A stretch of DNA of 64,000 nt from Combretum micranthum (GCA_024138025.1 JAMXBD010001107.1:248001-312000), one strand, 5' to 3'; numbered from the stretch's first letter, positions 24,308 to 37,282 are shown. A program made the numbers and translations. Notes: generated by a model from the sequence alone, not told the origin.

Positions 24308-27300
24308 TCAAGAAGAACCAGTGAGAACACGAGCCTTGAAATTATCCAGCTCCGCAAGTACTCCATCTTCAGGTCTGTAGAGCAAGTCAATCATCCGCCA
24401 TATCTGCAAAACATATAATTTTCTGCCAGTCAGCGATACACAAATTTCAAACAGCTACGGATCACCACACAAATCAAATCATTGAATAAGTAGCAGTCTT
24501 AACTTAATTGAATATTCTCTATATCACTGACAGATATAAAGATTTGATAAAATCCTAGGTTAATCAAGGTGAAACCCAGAAATCAGGATTATGTGGCAAC
24601 AACTGACAATCATGATTAAAGTACTAGGGACATTGCAAACGTAAACCAAAGAGTCAGTTGTAGTAACTTTCAACAAGGTAAAAACAATAGTAAGCCGTAG
24701 ACACTTTGTCTGATGCAATAGAGTCTATATACTTCAAAATTTGGGTAAACCCCTATACTTAAATATTTGTACAGACAGGCCCCTCAACTTTTCAATCATA
24801 ACAATTTAAAGAAATGTACTTTGCAATTTCTGTAATTTAGCTCCAAATTTTAGCAAATAGAAGTTTCAAAATATAAATAAGTACTTAACTAAAACTAAAA
24901 TATGAATCTTAAGAATATTGCCTGCAAAAATTTCAATTTCTCACAATCGAAAAGTTCAAAAGTTATTTGAACAAATGAAAAAAAACAGGAACCAAGAAGG
25001 AAGACCAATAGGGATACAGGCATCAAGTAAACTTAAGAACAGATTAGACAAGAGCCTAAGTTTGTTTTCAGTTATTCATTGCATTTGCAAGCCAGCACGT
25101 ACATTTTCTGTTTCTGGTTAACAAAGAGGTGCAGCTATAGTTAAATAATTAAACCAAGCAATCAATGGATTGCATAGGGACTAGACTAATCTAACTTGCT
25201 CCATCTAGGCCTCAGAAGCAACTTTATTGGCTTATGAACTAAGAACCCATACTATCTATCATGAGAGTTCATTTGATCACTAGGACGACCTCTTGCCGTA
25301 GGTCAGCATGTGTTCTTAGTTTCCTGTCAGCATGTGTTCTTAGTTTCCTGTAACTGCAAGAGAAAATACAGGCACACAGCACTGAAAAACAAGACTAACT
25401 GACAACAGATCTATGCTTGCATAATCAAGTGATCAAAACTCCTAGATGATTTTGGCAATAGGCCCTAGTTCACTCAACCTTAACGATCAGCATGTAATGA
25501 AGTTCAGTGTATATTAACTTTGAAACCAAAAATAAGGAGCTAGATAAAAGCATGATGTACTACCTGCAAGGTACCTCCTCCACCAGCACCTTCACAATCA
25601 TCCGAAACACTGACAATTGTCCAAGGATCAGGTGAGTTCCAATGAAAGTCAACAACCTTGTCCCTACATCCAATAAGAGATCAATACAAAGACCAAAAAG
25701 ATTGGTCCATAAAGCAAAGGCAAACACACAACTTGGGTCCAGTATCCTACCTGTGACCAGCATGACGAAAGAATAGACCCGGAGGAGAATTGGGTGTTTT
25801 AGCTGCTTCACCAATCTGGAAATTAAAATTAGCTTTCGTGAATCCAAAATTTTGATAAGGTAATTATCTGTCCATGCACACCATTTTTATTTTACAACTA
25901 ACACTGTGAGTCTTGATACTTTTGATTATTTTTTCCCATCAACCAAAAAAAATTCCCTTTAGGTTTTGGGGGGTAGGGGGAAAGCATTTTCAATTTATAA
26001 GGTGGGAAAATGTTTTTCTAGAATTTTTTTTTTTCCCCAATAAAACAAACAGGGCCTTAATTGACATCTCTTCATATGGATTATTCATCTCTAAGTGCAA
26101 AGATAAAGGTGGAAAAAGAAAAAGATGACATATAAACACCTTCTGGACATCCCAAATATTCAAAAGACCATCCTCAGCAGAACTTCCAAAGACAGATGAC
26201 TTGTCCAGCAACCACTGCAAGCAAATTACCAATCAACCAATCCATTCTAGCCAAAGAACATTTGAAGAGTAACAAAATTTGTGCCCAGCAATAAAATATT
26301 AAACATGAATTTGCAACAAAGAGCTCACCCAAAGCATACCTGCACAGAAAGAACAGCCGAGCTATGACCCTCAAATGTATGGACAGGAGATCCAACCCCA
26401 CCAGAAGTGAGGTTTTACGCATCAAACATACAAAGAGTATATCAGCAGACCTGAAATAAAAAAGGGAAAAATACCGCATGAGCTTAAGTCAAAGTAATCT
26501 ATGAATCCAATACTGGATAAGATCTGGAAAATTCAAATACCCTGTAAGTATCAAATTAGTATCATGAGAATTCCAGTCAACACAATGAATATCTGCATTA
26601 TGAGCTTTTTCAACCAGTCAAAGTCAAGAAGCAAATTACTTTGTGTCAAATTTTATAGCAAATGAAAACACTATACAAGCACAGATCTAAATTAGTATCC
26701 TTCGAAACACAATAAAGGCAAAAAGCCTGACAACCAAGCGAGCATCCTTTAAAAGAAGCTCAATCTTGCATCATGGTTAGGAGGAATTATCAACATTGAT
26801 CATGTAAACATTTCACAGAACAGATGCAGCTTTCATTGCCTAAAATGACTGACAATGAATCTCCTCCTCCAATATTCCAGACAATCAAAGCTCCAATCAA
26901 CCATTATCTAGCCCCCCAAAATCTCACACAGACAAACCATTTTAACAAGCCAAGCCATTCCCACCTCATCCATGCTGAGCCAAATTTCAAGAAAATATAA
27001 CTCGTGCAGCGATTTCTCCTTTCATCTTATTTAAGGCATAAAATCCAACTTAACTCATAATTAGCTCCATGTCAGAAGGCACCAAGACCCCAGATTTCAT
27101 TTTCATTCATGTTAAAAGAAATGCAAACAAGTGAAGACAGTTCAATTAATCCAATTGCAAACAAGTGAAGACAGTATCAAATGATCTTTTCTGTGGTTGC
27201 ATAGAGCTACAAGGCCAACTCTATCATCAGATTTGTCAATATGTCAAACAAACATCACATCAGACTGGTAATTTTAGTACGACTTAGGCACAGTATTCTA

Positions 27301-30300
27301 ATAATGAGGCAAAGAAAGAAGACCTAAATATTAAAAAGTAGGTGTAAAAGCCATATATTGCATGTAACTAAGAGTATGACCTTAAAGGCAGGAGAAGAAC
27401 CAGTTGTTGCATCCCAAAGTATAAGGCAGGAATCATCACCCGCACTATTCCTACGGTGCAGAACTCCTGCACACTGCAAAATAATGAAACATAGTTAGCA
27501 ATAGTGATATAGGGATCAAACACTGATCAAGTATTCAAGACCTCAAAGAGATTCCATACACCAGAAGATATTTCAACATATGATTTTAAAAAATAAGCAA
27601 TTTATAACCTAATGAAAATGCGAATTCATGCTTAGAACACAACTGACAGCATACAAGATGAAGTTCCTCTAGCACTAAATCTAGATGTGTTCATGTGCAT
27701 TCAAAACCTAAATAGCAAGGTACCTTGACCCGGAAAAAGTCACGTCCTCAACAGTTTCACTGTGTCCAAGAAATACACCCCGAGGTTCAATTGAAGGACT
27801 ATCAGTTGGTTTAGGAGATTGTTTACTTTTGGCACTGCCAGAAAGTGGAGACTTTGCAGATCCAGGATCTGAGGGCAAAGAAGAAATATGGTCCTGTATG
27901 CTCCATAAAACAACAGTTTTATCCTTGCCTGCCATGGAAGAGTCAATCATGGGAGAAAAAATCAGCACCATCCTACATAAGGAGAAGACTGTTCAGTGCA
28001 ACAAATTCTAAGGCATAAAGCAAAGCAAATGATACAATGAGCAATATGACATCAACCATCAGGTCCTTTGGGATTTATTAATAACTCTGTATAGCTTCTT
28101 TAAACACCAGGATCACTATAGACTTGCCGGAAAAAAAAAAAAAAAAAAGGAGAAGGAAGAACATGCAAATATATTTCCAACCTCCAGAGAGAACCCAGGG
28201 TTCAGTTGGGCTCATGGCAAGAGAAAATTCAGCATTATCTTTGTGCCCAATAAGTACTTGGGAAACAAACTAGGGATAAGAAATTCACAGACCCAAACAG
28301 AAATATCGATATACTGAGGAATAAAAAAGACAAATTTTTTAACTGCACATACCAAATCAGGACAAGAGACACCAGCACCTAAAACAGCATGACAATTAGG
28401 CTGAACCTCAATATCCCAGATAAGTACCTCTTTTGGGAGCAAGCAACTCAATTTTAGTCATGATAGTCGATGGACAAAATGTAAGAAAAATTTAAAGAGT
28501 ATCAGAAAAATTTCCATTTGCAAGAAATCAAGAAAATTAGTAAATTTGCACTCACATTAGGACTATCAGTGTGGGTTGCCACGATCTTACTATCCTGTGG
28601 CAGCTCCCTGATTCTGTTCACCTGCACCCAATTATAATATACAGACCTTAATATTTTAAGTAGCATACTGCAAAGAAGACTTTCATAGCCAGCAGAAACT
28701 TTACTAAAGGAATAAACATGCTGAAGAAGACAATGCTGGCAACAAATTCTCAGTGTCAAGACTGTGAGATAAGTATGATGCAGTAATCCTGCCAGGTAGG
28801 AGATACAGCAGTCATATTCAAACAATATATACTAGCACAAACATTCTAAAACGAAAGGACTACTTTTCCATGAATGATATTGTCTGAATAACCTAGGATG
28901 ACATTAGACTCCAGTCAATGGAGAACAACAAATTAAATATGCATAGCAGAAAAAAAAAAATCTAAAATTAAAAAAGATCATAGCCTTGACTAGTATCTTC
29001 AACCAATTGACACATATATCCAACAAAGGAAAACCACATTGATAATGGCATCAACGTATAATGTATAGCAGGCTGTCTGTTGACTCAATAGAGACTATGA
29101 TGCACACCCATGGACTAACATGATGATCTATTGCCACAGCTGCCATACTATTTGTTATCAGATACTGACAAAGTCACCACAATGTGATCTATCCAATTTC
29201 CACAGCATCACCAGCAGCAAAAATCCCTGGTACATAAGGATTAATGACCCCACTACATGCACATATTTCAGCAGATTATTCATTACAGTTTGTTAAATCC
29301 ATCGTATATTAGATTTGTCAACAAATATGGGAAGATAAAAAAATAACTCCCCAGGATGAATAATAGTTTTGAACTTCTTAACAAAGGGAGAGCGAGCTTC
29401 CTCATTGAACTGCCAGAATTAACATGGAAAAGGGATTGCAGTACATCCATTATGGAGCTTCACAAGAAAAAAGAAAGATCGACAACAAGATGACAAATTA
29501 TAAAATGAACATTATCTGAGATATGTCCTTAGCAGCTGCAACCCTAGGTTTCACCGCTTACAACATTTGCTATGACCAGGGTATTTGGAACACTGCCATC
29601 AGTCTAAATAGAAATAGCAAACAAATTAGAAAACTATGAGGGATGAACTGAATGCATCTAAATAATGAAATTGCATATATCAGGTAAACAAAACAAAAAA
29701 ATTGAAAAAAAAAATACAGCAATAGTGCAAAAGAATTATTCCTGTGATATCTTCATTTCTTTGAAGATATATTTCTGTTGCAATGCAGCAAAATTATTCA
29801 CTAATAAAATGAATTAAATTGACAACAAGTCTTACCTGCTCAGAGAGAGAAAGACGCTGACGATTTCTGTAAGTCGTTTTCAGACTTCCATGTGCTCTGA
29901 TGGCAACAAGCATAAATGAGCCTAGGCATCAGAGGTCGGTGTCAGGGGAGCCACGATCAGGCTCAAAAATCAGGCATTGGTCAAGTACCACAGCACTTTT
30001 TTAACTGGATGACACCATACATATCCAGTACTAAAGGCTCAAATGATCACATTTAACAAAATTTCAAAACTTTCTTCATCAAAAACATCAAAATTCACCC
30101 CAATAACTATCAAAAGCTCAACCTCCAATCCCCTAACTAGCCTAGCATTTCCATGTGCACATAATGCATGCCATTAAAGCAAACACTAAAACAATCAAAT
30201 GACCAAAAATGAGCAACTCAAACAATAACAAATAAAAATTAATTAATTAATTAAAAGCATTCTCTATAACAAGCATTTATATACAAACTAAAACTAAGCA

Positions 30301-30618
30301 ACGCCCACTTTACTAAAACCATCTTTTCTTTTTTAAATTCTTTCAATTTCTCAAACAATTATAAAAGAAAAATAAAAAAGCATCCTCCTTCAACAATGTG
30401 TTTTCCATTAAAACCAAAACTAATAAACACCCACATCACAAAACCAGCTTTTCTTCTCCAAGGTCTCTCATTTTCTCTGATAAAACGACAGGAACCTTAA
30501 AAAGAAACAGAATAATGAAGAAACCTTAAATCCTAGGAAAGAGCAAAGAGAAAGAAAAATTAAAAAAGAAAAGAGGAAACGCAGACCGACAGGAGAGCGA
30601 AGGCCAAACGAGGTTGTG
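24308..30618 (-). pseudogene. MSI4/FVE-like histone-binding WD40 gene, copy B (nearly full length, disabled)
   Basis: Relative of Arabidopsis MSI4/FVE, a nuclear RBBP4/7-family WD40 protein that works with histone deacetylase complexes in flowering control. Exons seen: 1 tail 30587-30618 (HNLVWPSLSCR); 2 tail 29836-29877 (TYRNRQRLSLSEQ); 3 29516-29603 (TDGSVPNTLVIAN, one-base shift, KPRVAAA); 4 29347-29409 (FNEEARSPFVKKFKTII); 5 28556-28621; 6 28353-28427; 7 28182-28256; 8 27724-27928 (GKDKTVVLWSIQDHI plus Ser/Pro linker); 9 27381-27473; 10 26541-26614; 11 26340-26450; 12 26140-26214 (DKSSVFGSSAEDGLLNIWD); 13 25751-25815; 14 25564-25663; 15 24308-24403, ending in TGA. Lesions: lost 5' end, frameshift in exon 3, mutated donors after exons 3 and 4, one base short at the start of exon 7, 11 extra bases in exon 9, acceptor TG before exon 10, deletion and TAA in exon 11. 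Exons 12-15 are open with good splice sites. Confidence 0.9.
25304..25351. repeat. Tandem duplication of about 24 bp
   Basis: The unit GTCAGCATGTGTTCTTAG plus TTTCCT occurs twice in a row in the last intron of copy B. Confidence 0.8.
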
Positions 30619-30748
30619 TTGAATTCAATGGATTTTAAGGTTTTGATAGCATCATATAGTTTAATTAATTTTTTTTTTCTATTTTTATTAGTTTGATGTG
30701 TCTATCAATGTATGCCATAAAAAAAAAATGTACATATTTATGGTATGT

Positions 30749-30757
30749 TCAAAATGG
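30749..30757. repeat. Target-site duplication, left side of the MULE
   Basis: TCAAAATGG, identical to 37283-37291 on the other side. Nine bases is the usual duplication length for Mutator-like elements. Confidence 0.9.
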
Positions 30758-31010
30758 GGGAAAAGAAATAAAATATTATTATTTTTAAAAAATAATTATG
30801 AAAATGCCATAAGATTAAAATAATCTTAGTTTTAGGCAAGAGACGAGGTCAATAAGCTGAAACTATCTCATCTCTTCAAGAGACGATGTTGGTGAAGAAG
30901 ACTATTCTCATCTCTTGAAGAGATAATTTAGACAATCTTCATCTCTTTAAGAGACAAGCTTAGTGTAGAACACTATCATTATCTCTTGAAGAAATGAGGT
31001 TAGTACAACT
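30758..31010. repeat. Left TIR of the MULE with near-palindromic subrepeats
   Basis: The outer 100 bp match the right TIR inverted. The inner part holds about five copies of a near-palindrome of the type TCTCTTCAAGAGACGA spaced about 25-35 bp apart (30840-31000). Confidence 0.8.
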
Positions 31011-31374
31011 TACAACATTCCTCGTTTATCTATCAAAAAATTAGTCATTTTTACATTGTTAATGAAACATGTCAAAATCATACGTAAATAACTATATAAA
31101 TTATTCGTTAACTATCATAAATCATAACTAAACAACTTTCATACTACATAACGCAATCCATCTAAACACAGCTCCAAACCCAATCCAGGCAAACACAAAC
31201 ATAATAATAAATAAATAGCCGATTGTTTCTTCGAATACATCAAATGTATAGAGAAAAATGAAGTACAAGAATCATAAAAGCTAAGAATCTATATACAACA
31301 AGTGTCATAGAAGCTAAGAATCTATAGACAATAATCTAAAAAAGAAAAAATCTACTAAGATCTACTGCTGTTGC

Positions 31375-33538
31375 TACTGTTTGGCCCGTCCCTCTCGTCC
31401 CCGTCTCACAAATGTCCAAGAGAATGGTGTACGCGGATGGGGGTATTGTGTAGGAGGATCAATCTGTGTAAGCGTGCTCTCATCATCTCCATCACCAGGG
31501 CTATACTGACCAAATAAGACAGGGTCTGGCTCTACCTGCATGAGTCCTTCCCCTATATCATGTGATGGTGACGGACGCCTCTTCTATGGAGCTAGAGGAT
31601 ATGAAACTGACTATATGACGGGTATGGCATATGGATAAGTGTAGGATGTGGATGATGGACGAGGTTCGTTATGAAGGAACTGGGAAGGACCAAGCTAATC
31701 AAATCCTAGCACATCAGACAGTCAGGCTCGTCTCGGATCTCTAACAGTTGGGCCCTACTTCGCTCCTGACCCTATCCCCGCCTACGCCTCTCTCTATGTG
31801 GACATCGTCTCTGTGCTTGCTAAGGCTGTGGGTCATCCAGTACTGGTGATGGTGGTGGCGGTGGCGTTGAATCATTCAAATTGAGTCCTATGAACTCATC
31901 TACTACACGAATGACATCTCGTGCAGTAGCAGGAGTGTTCTCTGGAGGCATATGGGGGACTCTATGGATAAAATCTACCTACAAGCAAGAACAAACATGT
32001 ATATAAGTGAATGAAAAAACAAACAGCATATTTCATATACAGCTTATGTAGTCGGTAAACTTACCATTAAGCGTATAATAGCCTTTGTACAACTGATCCA
32101 GCACCTGGTGATCGCATAATACCAGTCGAAGTAATCATCAAATGTACCAGTAGGCATATCTGGCATTTGTACAATGCGATCACGCCGGCCATCCCACTCA
32201 GCTACCCAGCTGGCATGCTCCGTCGCCCAATTCCACTTCGACCTCCCACGCATGTCAATCTCATGGACGGATCTCATGTCGACAGGCGGAGCTGGGATCC
32301 ACTGGAAGCCACCAAACTATCTTAGCACTCTATCTGGATAGTAGTGAGTCTCAACAATATGGAAGCACACCAATGGGACTCGTAGACGTCAAATGCAACT
32401 GCCTCCTCGGTAGTATGAAGGCAGGGAGTCCATCATATCAACGTAAGGCTCCCAGACAACCTGTTCAACAAAAAAAGTACTATATAAATTAATGGAAGAA
32501 TCTAAACGTTGAAAGTTGAAGCAAATAAGACATTGAAAATCGTACCTGGCCATGGGTCTGTCAATCTAAACATCCCCGATACTCAATCAGTAAGTGGGTA
32601 ACTGAACGAGTACCATCAAAAGTCACACCCAATGGCCGGTGAGTGGGCGTCCCAATATAACTGTGGTAACTCTCGACGTACCGGCATAATGTGAGGGAAG
32701 TGCTCCCAGGCCCATATTTGCAGGACAACTAAAGGTTCTGCAATGTCCCTGGTGTCAATGTAGGAAGCCAATCATAGCTGTCTGTACAGCCATGCCAAAT
32801 AGGCTGCTCCCCATGGTTATTGGCCGGCCCTTTTGAAGTCCTGAAGCAGCTGTAAATACATCAGATGAACGTAGTTTGACGACTTGTCCGCAACAATGAA
32901 CACACTCCCCCCCTCCCCCAAGTAACAACAAGATGTGGGCCTTGGCATGGCATCTAATAATCACCTTATTAGTGAAAGCTGGTAGCACTCTGAAGTGAAA
33001 GTCCAGCCAAGACATCTTCAGACAACCACTATCCATATGAGTCCTAGGCACTGGTTGGAGTCCTAACAAATCATGGCACAATCTCGCCCAATCCATCTGA
33101 GCAATGCCCATAACTGCCTATCCATCGGTAGGTGAGGACTGCTACATCCTCCAACGTCACAAATCACTCTCCCGTAGTCATGTGGAAGGTATAGGTCTTC
33201 AGGCGCCACCTCTCTACTAAAGATGTAATGAGATGCCAATCTAGTTGGATGAAAGGAATCTGTGCTGTCCCAGTGAAACTCACCTGCGACAGGAATGGCA
33301 CCAATCGATCATCCAGATGTGTAGGTATGCCATCTTGCCACCTCGGCCTCACCTCCCTATGGCGGCAATGTAAAACAGCATGCTCCTGCAGGAAAGTCAT
33401 CAAACTTATAAGTAACAATCCTGTTATGTGGAAAGTAATTTCTTGAGGACAAAAGCTTACCTGCCCCTCCCAGGCTAGCTTCGATCTATAGACAGGCTAC
33501 CCCGAAAGTAAAGAGTCATCGCTAAGTTCTAGATCCAT
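31375..33538 (-). pseudogene. Plant mobile domain (MAIN-like) gene carried by the MULE
   Basis: Plant mobile domain proteins are related to Arabidopsis MAIN/MAIL1 and also occur in MULE and Ty3-type transposons. Exon 1 (33461-33538) starts MDLELSDDS and ends at CAG with a GTAAGC donor. Exon 2 starts at 33385 after TGCAG. Diagnostic motifs follow in order: VRPRWQDG, DDRLVPFLSQVSFTG, LVERWRLKTYTFHM, FVTLEDVAVL, WARLCHDLLG, MSWLDFHFRVLP, AHILLLLGG, then VWEPYVDMMDSLPSYY, VCFHIVETHYYPDRVLR, FGGFQWIPAPP, DMRGRSKWNWATEHASWVAEW and WYYAITRCWISC. A Pro-rich tail (DSTPPPPPSPVLDD) runs towards 31375. At least one stop in exon 1 (TAG after LLSG) and several frameshifts make it a pseudogene. What the domain does for the transposon is not known from the sequence. 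Confidence 0.85.
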
Positions 33539-33761
33539 CTGTAACAGAGAAAGTAATGAATACTGTTAGTGGAGAAAGTAATGACCTTAAAAAAATCGTA
33601 AAGTATGCTAGATAAGTACAATCAAACAAAGCATACAAAGATTTATCACTATGACTCGACTGACCCAGTATTGTTCTACTAGCCGACCCTCTGTTTGGAC
33701 AACTGCGAATGTTATGCCCTCGCTGCCCACACGAATCAAGTGAGTAACCTTGTGGGCCCTC

Positions 33762-36195
33762 TTAAATATCCATCTCGTTCTGATAGTGCTTTTCCGTAGG
33801 CCTACCCCTTCTCCTAATAAGACTTGGGATGGGGTTGCATTTGGCAATGTCCAAAGGAGTCCAATTAGCCTTATCGGCTGCAGACATGAAAGAACGGCTA
33901 TATACCCTAAGCTGGTTTTCCCACATGTGCCAATGTCCCACTTGGGCAACACAATCCATGTGCAATATTCTCATTACTGCTATTGCATGGGAGCATGGAA
34001 TTTTGTATGTCTACCACTTGTTACAGGTACATCTGCTTGCTCTCAACTCAACTTTTTGTATGTAGTCCCCCTTTTGACCATACATCGTAAGGCACAAAGC
34101 AGTTATAACTTCAAATATCCATTCTTGGTAGTCGAAACAAGTTAGTCGATGGGCACTTGAGATGTTGCTCCATCTCTCAAACTTGTTTGTAGCATATATT
34201 GTGAGCAACTTACGCATACCCATTGCCTCTTTTGCCTCCTGTCTTTGCTTATTAAATATTGAGTTGCAATTGTAGAATGTTTTTTTTCACTAACTCTGCC
34301 ACAAGTAAGCACCGAGCATCTTTAATAACCAAATTATAACTTTCAATCATGTTTGATGTATATATCTCAAACCTTATGCTTCCATCATAAGATAAAGTAT
34401 ATGGAGGCAACTCGCGAAAATATGGCGATGTCCAATGACTGGTTTGTAGTGCTGCATTGAAGTAATCATGGAACTTTCTTCTCTAGGTTTAGCTCTCTTA
34501 ACTATTTCCTTACATTCCTTAGTTTTGGCCTTTGAATTAAAATTGCTAGCAATGTGCCAGATACACCAGCGCCAAGGCCATCCTCTAGGTCACATAGCAT
34601 TCTCACCTTCAACCGCACTCTTAATGCAGCCATCCTGGTCCGATATTAAGCAGATGTTGGATCGATCATTGATAACATGCTCCAACACTTTTGCAAGGAA
34701 CCGACTCCACGTGTCTACACTCTCTTCATCGACTAGAGCATACGCAAGCGGAACTATATGATTTGCCCTATCAACTGCTACTGCAATAAGCAGTTTATGC
34801 TTGTACTTGCCGTATAAGAAGATGCCACCAACTGTGATCATAGGTCTGCAAAGAATTAATAGATATAATTTAGTCCATGGATATTAATTTTGCAAGTAAA
34901 ATGAATCATGTATGGAAACATACATGTAGTACTGGAATGCTTCAATGCAAAGACCAAAAGCCCAAAACAGTTTGTCTACGAATACGTGTTCGGTGGTATC
35001 TAAACCAACAGCTCTTCACTCAACTTTTGTTCCTGGATTAGCCTCTGTTATTACATTAAGTACATGTGGGAGCTCCACATATGAATCTTCCAAACTTCCA
35101 TAGACCTGCTGAATAGCTTTCTTCTTCGCCTCACGAACTCTCTTAATATGAACACTGTACCCAAACTCCTTTAAAATGGTCAATTGGAGATCCTTCGCCC
35201 TCACATCTGGAGAATTAAAAATCTCCAATATGATGCACCTGGATATGTTGATGGAGTCCAGCTAAGAGTGATCCTGTCCAATCATTTCATCCAAGCAGGT
35301 GTGGGGTCATTTATATTTAGTGATGTGAAACTACCTACCATGCTTCTTGTAACTACCTCTAAGTCTCCACTTACAACCTCTATTATGAGTATCAATACAT
35401 TTAACTGCCCATGATCTTAGGTTTGAGTCAACCACCTTGAAATTGTAATGGTTCAATATGTGTCACATTTTAACTTCCCGTATTAGATGATCTTTAGTCA
35501 CAAACTGCATCCTAACCTTGAATTCATCGCTGAAGCTCTAATTCCTGGCACTCATTTTTTGCTCATCATCATACGCAGCATAACCACTACCAACTTTAGT
35601 AGTGAAAAAGGGCACTGGCACCGAGCTCTCTACTTCATTAACGTCGGTAGGAGCAACAAAGCGATGTCAGTCATTTCTCCTTAGTTGTACTTCTAGAAAA
35701 GTATCTTGTTAGGAGAAAGCTTCAACATTATCATTTCTACCATCATTGTAGTCATCACTTGATTCACTTGCCGTGGAGTCCAGAATGGTATCTGTATCAT
35801 GACCGTCTATCAATTCCAGTGCACACATTTGAAAGTTATCCATATGCAGCTATTTGCTGCCTACTATCTGAAATAGAGTAGAGTTAGAGTTTGCCAAGCC
35901 TTGGCTCCCAATATTTCCATGAATACCCATTTATTCTACAGGTGCCTGTGATAACTCATTTTTGAATATCTGGACATAAATAGCCACTGACCCTTTCAGT
36001 GTACACCAGCATCTCTTATGCAGTATCATATCAGTCACTGGAATAATATCATAATGCAGCGTCCTATCTCCAATAGCTACCCTATGATAAGCTTCACCCG
36101 ATGTGTACACCTATTTATCTTGAGTCTATTGCAAATGATGTCCAGTATTTGATCATATGTTGAGTTCCTATTAACACTAGCCACAACAACTGTCC
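33762..36195 (-). pseudogene. MURA-type MULE transposase
   Basis: This would cut and reinsert the element through its TIRs. Domains in minus-strand order: an N-terminal PB1-like segment (about 36090-36190, NSTYDQILDIICNRLKI); a zinc-binding WRKY/GCM1-type domain (about 35285-35414, CIDTHNRGCKWRLRGS then a shifted FHITKYK and PHTCLDE); a following segment with FGYSVHIKRVREAKKKA (35016-35228); the DDE core (34590-34841) with FLYGKYKHKLLIAVAVD, PLAYALVDEESVDTWSRFL and CLISDQDGC; a SWIM zinc finger (33984-34033, CTC then PCSH); and a basic Pro-rich tail, RRRGRPTEKHYQ, ending at 33762. The stop at 34011-34013 lies inside the SWIM finger, and other stops and shifts break the frame. It lies about 220 bp upstream of the plant mobile domain gene, on the same strand. 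Confidence 0.85.
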
Positions 36196-37065
36196 GATTA
36201 TCATAACTAAAACCATCATCGCCTTGTACAATATTCCCATGAGCATACGGTATAAACTTTGCCTTATCTATTTCCTGACTAACCCTACCATCTCATGAAA
36301 TATAGTTCGAATGCATGAAAGTTGCATCATCACTTATCAATTGCACTCTCATAATATTTAACACAACTCCTAATAGTACTATATCGACCTTGGTCTTATA
36401 AGAGTATATAACACTACATGTTAGATGGACCTATCTTGTTAATTTAGCCCATATGCACTTATTTATCCTATTTTAATTGAACAAATAATCTAATTCAGCT
36501 ATATTGGGATTAAATTATTTAACCTACAATTTATTAAGTTTAAATCATGCTCAATTCAACCTAATCGATTTTGCTCCATAATTTACTTAATATCGATTTA
36601 GCACATGCATAAAAAACAAGACTGGTTTGCTTTTTTTTTGTTCGCTCCTAAAAAAAATTTACTTAAGAGAATATGCAGTACTGATCATCTCATACAGTTA
36701 TATAATAATGCAATAACTAATCAAATATAAAAACCACACAATATACTTAACAATTTCAATATAAAAACACCCATGACACCTAATATACAACAATACGATA
36801 TCAAAAACAAAAAAAATTAAGAGAAAAAACGCAATACCAACTCGATTTCGACGCGAAATAATGTGGGTCTTCTCACATGAATTATTTCTCTTCTCTACCA
36901 AATTAACACTTCCACAATGCCTGGTGATCCAAATAATCCAATATACAGAGTAAATTGCGTCAAAATCGGCTTCGAATTGTGGAATAAGGGTTAGGGTTTT
37001 CAATTTCAGTTTTGGGAGTTTTTTTCCTTGTAACCAAACTGAGGAAGAAGAAGATGGACGGGAGA
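36196..37065. other. Non-coding subterminal part of the MULE
   Basis: AT-rich sequence between the transposase 5' end and the right TIR. It would contain the promoter of the transposase gene. No clear TATA box was chosen. Confidence 0.4.
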
Positions 37066-37069
37066 TATA

Positions 37070-37282
37070 TTGTCGCAGACCTCGTCTCTTTAGTCACTAA
37101 GGACCTCGTCTTTTCAAGAGCTCTACTAGATAAAACCTCGTATCTTCAAGAGACAAGGTCAATTATTAACGACCTCGTCTATTGAAGAGACAAGGCCAAT
37201 TTGCCTAAAACTGGGATTATTTTGATCCCAATAGCATTTTCATAATTATTTTTAAAAATAATAATATTGTATTCATTTTTCC
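37070..37282. repeat. Right TIR of the MULE with near-palindromic subrepeats
   Basis: Four copies of CCTCGTCTCTTCAAGAGAC-like units at about 37080, 37107, 37136 and 37171, then the outer part complementary to the left end. It ends CATTTTTCC, followed by the target duplication at 37283-37291. Confidence 0.85.

Larger units (their letters stand above)
30758..37282 (-). mobile_element. 6.5-kb Mutator-like element with MURA and plant mobile domain genes
   Basis: Long terminal inverted repeats of roughly 215-250 bp: the left starts GGGAAAAGAAATA and the right, reverse-complemented, starts GGAAAAATGAATA. Both continue with ATATTATTATTTTTAAAAA, AATAATTATGAAAATGC and CAGTTTTAGGCAA-like sequence. The 9-bp duplications TCAAAATGG flank it. 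The paralogous TIR block at about 20822 ('tttaaaatggaagg') shows the unoccupied site. Both genes inside are on the minus strand, with the MURA transposase first and the plant mobile domain gene downstream. Both carry stops or frameshifts, so the element is likely immobile now. Confidence 0.9.

Noticed and set aside
24308..30618. Calling copy B a functional FVE gene
   Set aside because: Missing 5' end, several frameshifts and at least three damaged splice sites; too many to be sequencing errors alone.
33750..34145. 131-codon plus-strand frame
   Set aside because: It is the shadow of the SWIM and tail region of the MULE transposase, which has the recognisable motifs on the minus strand.
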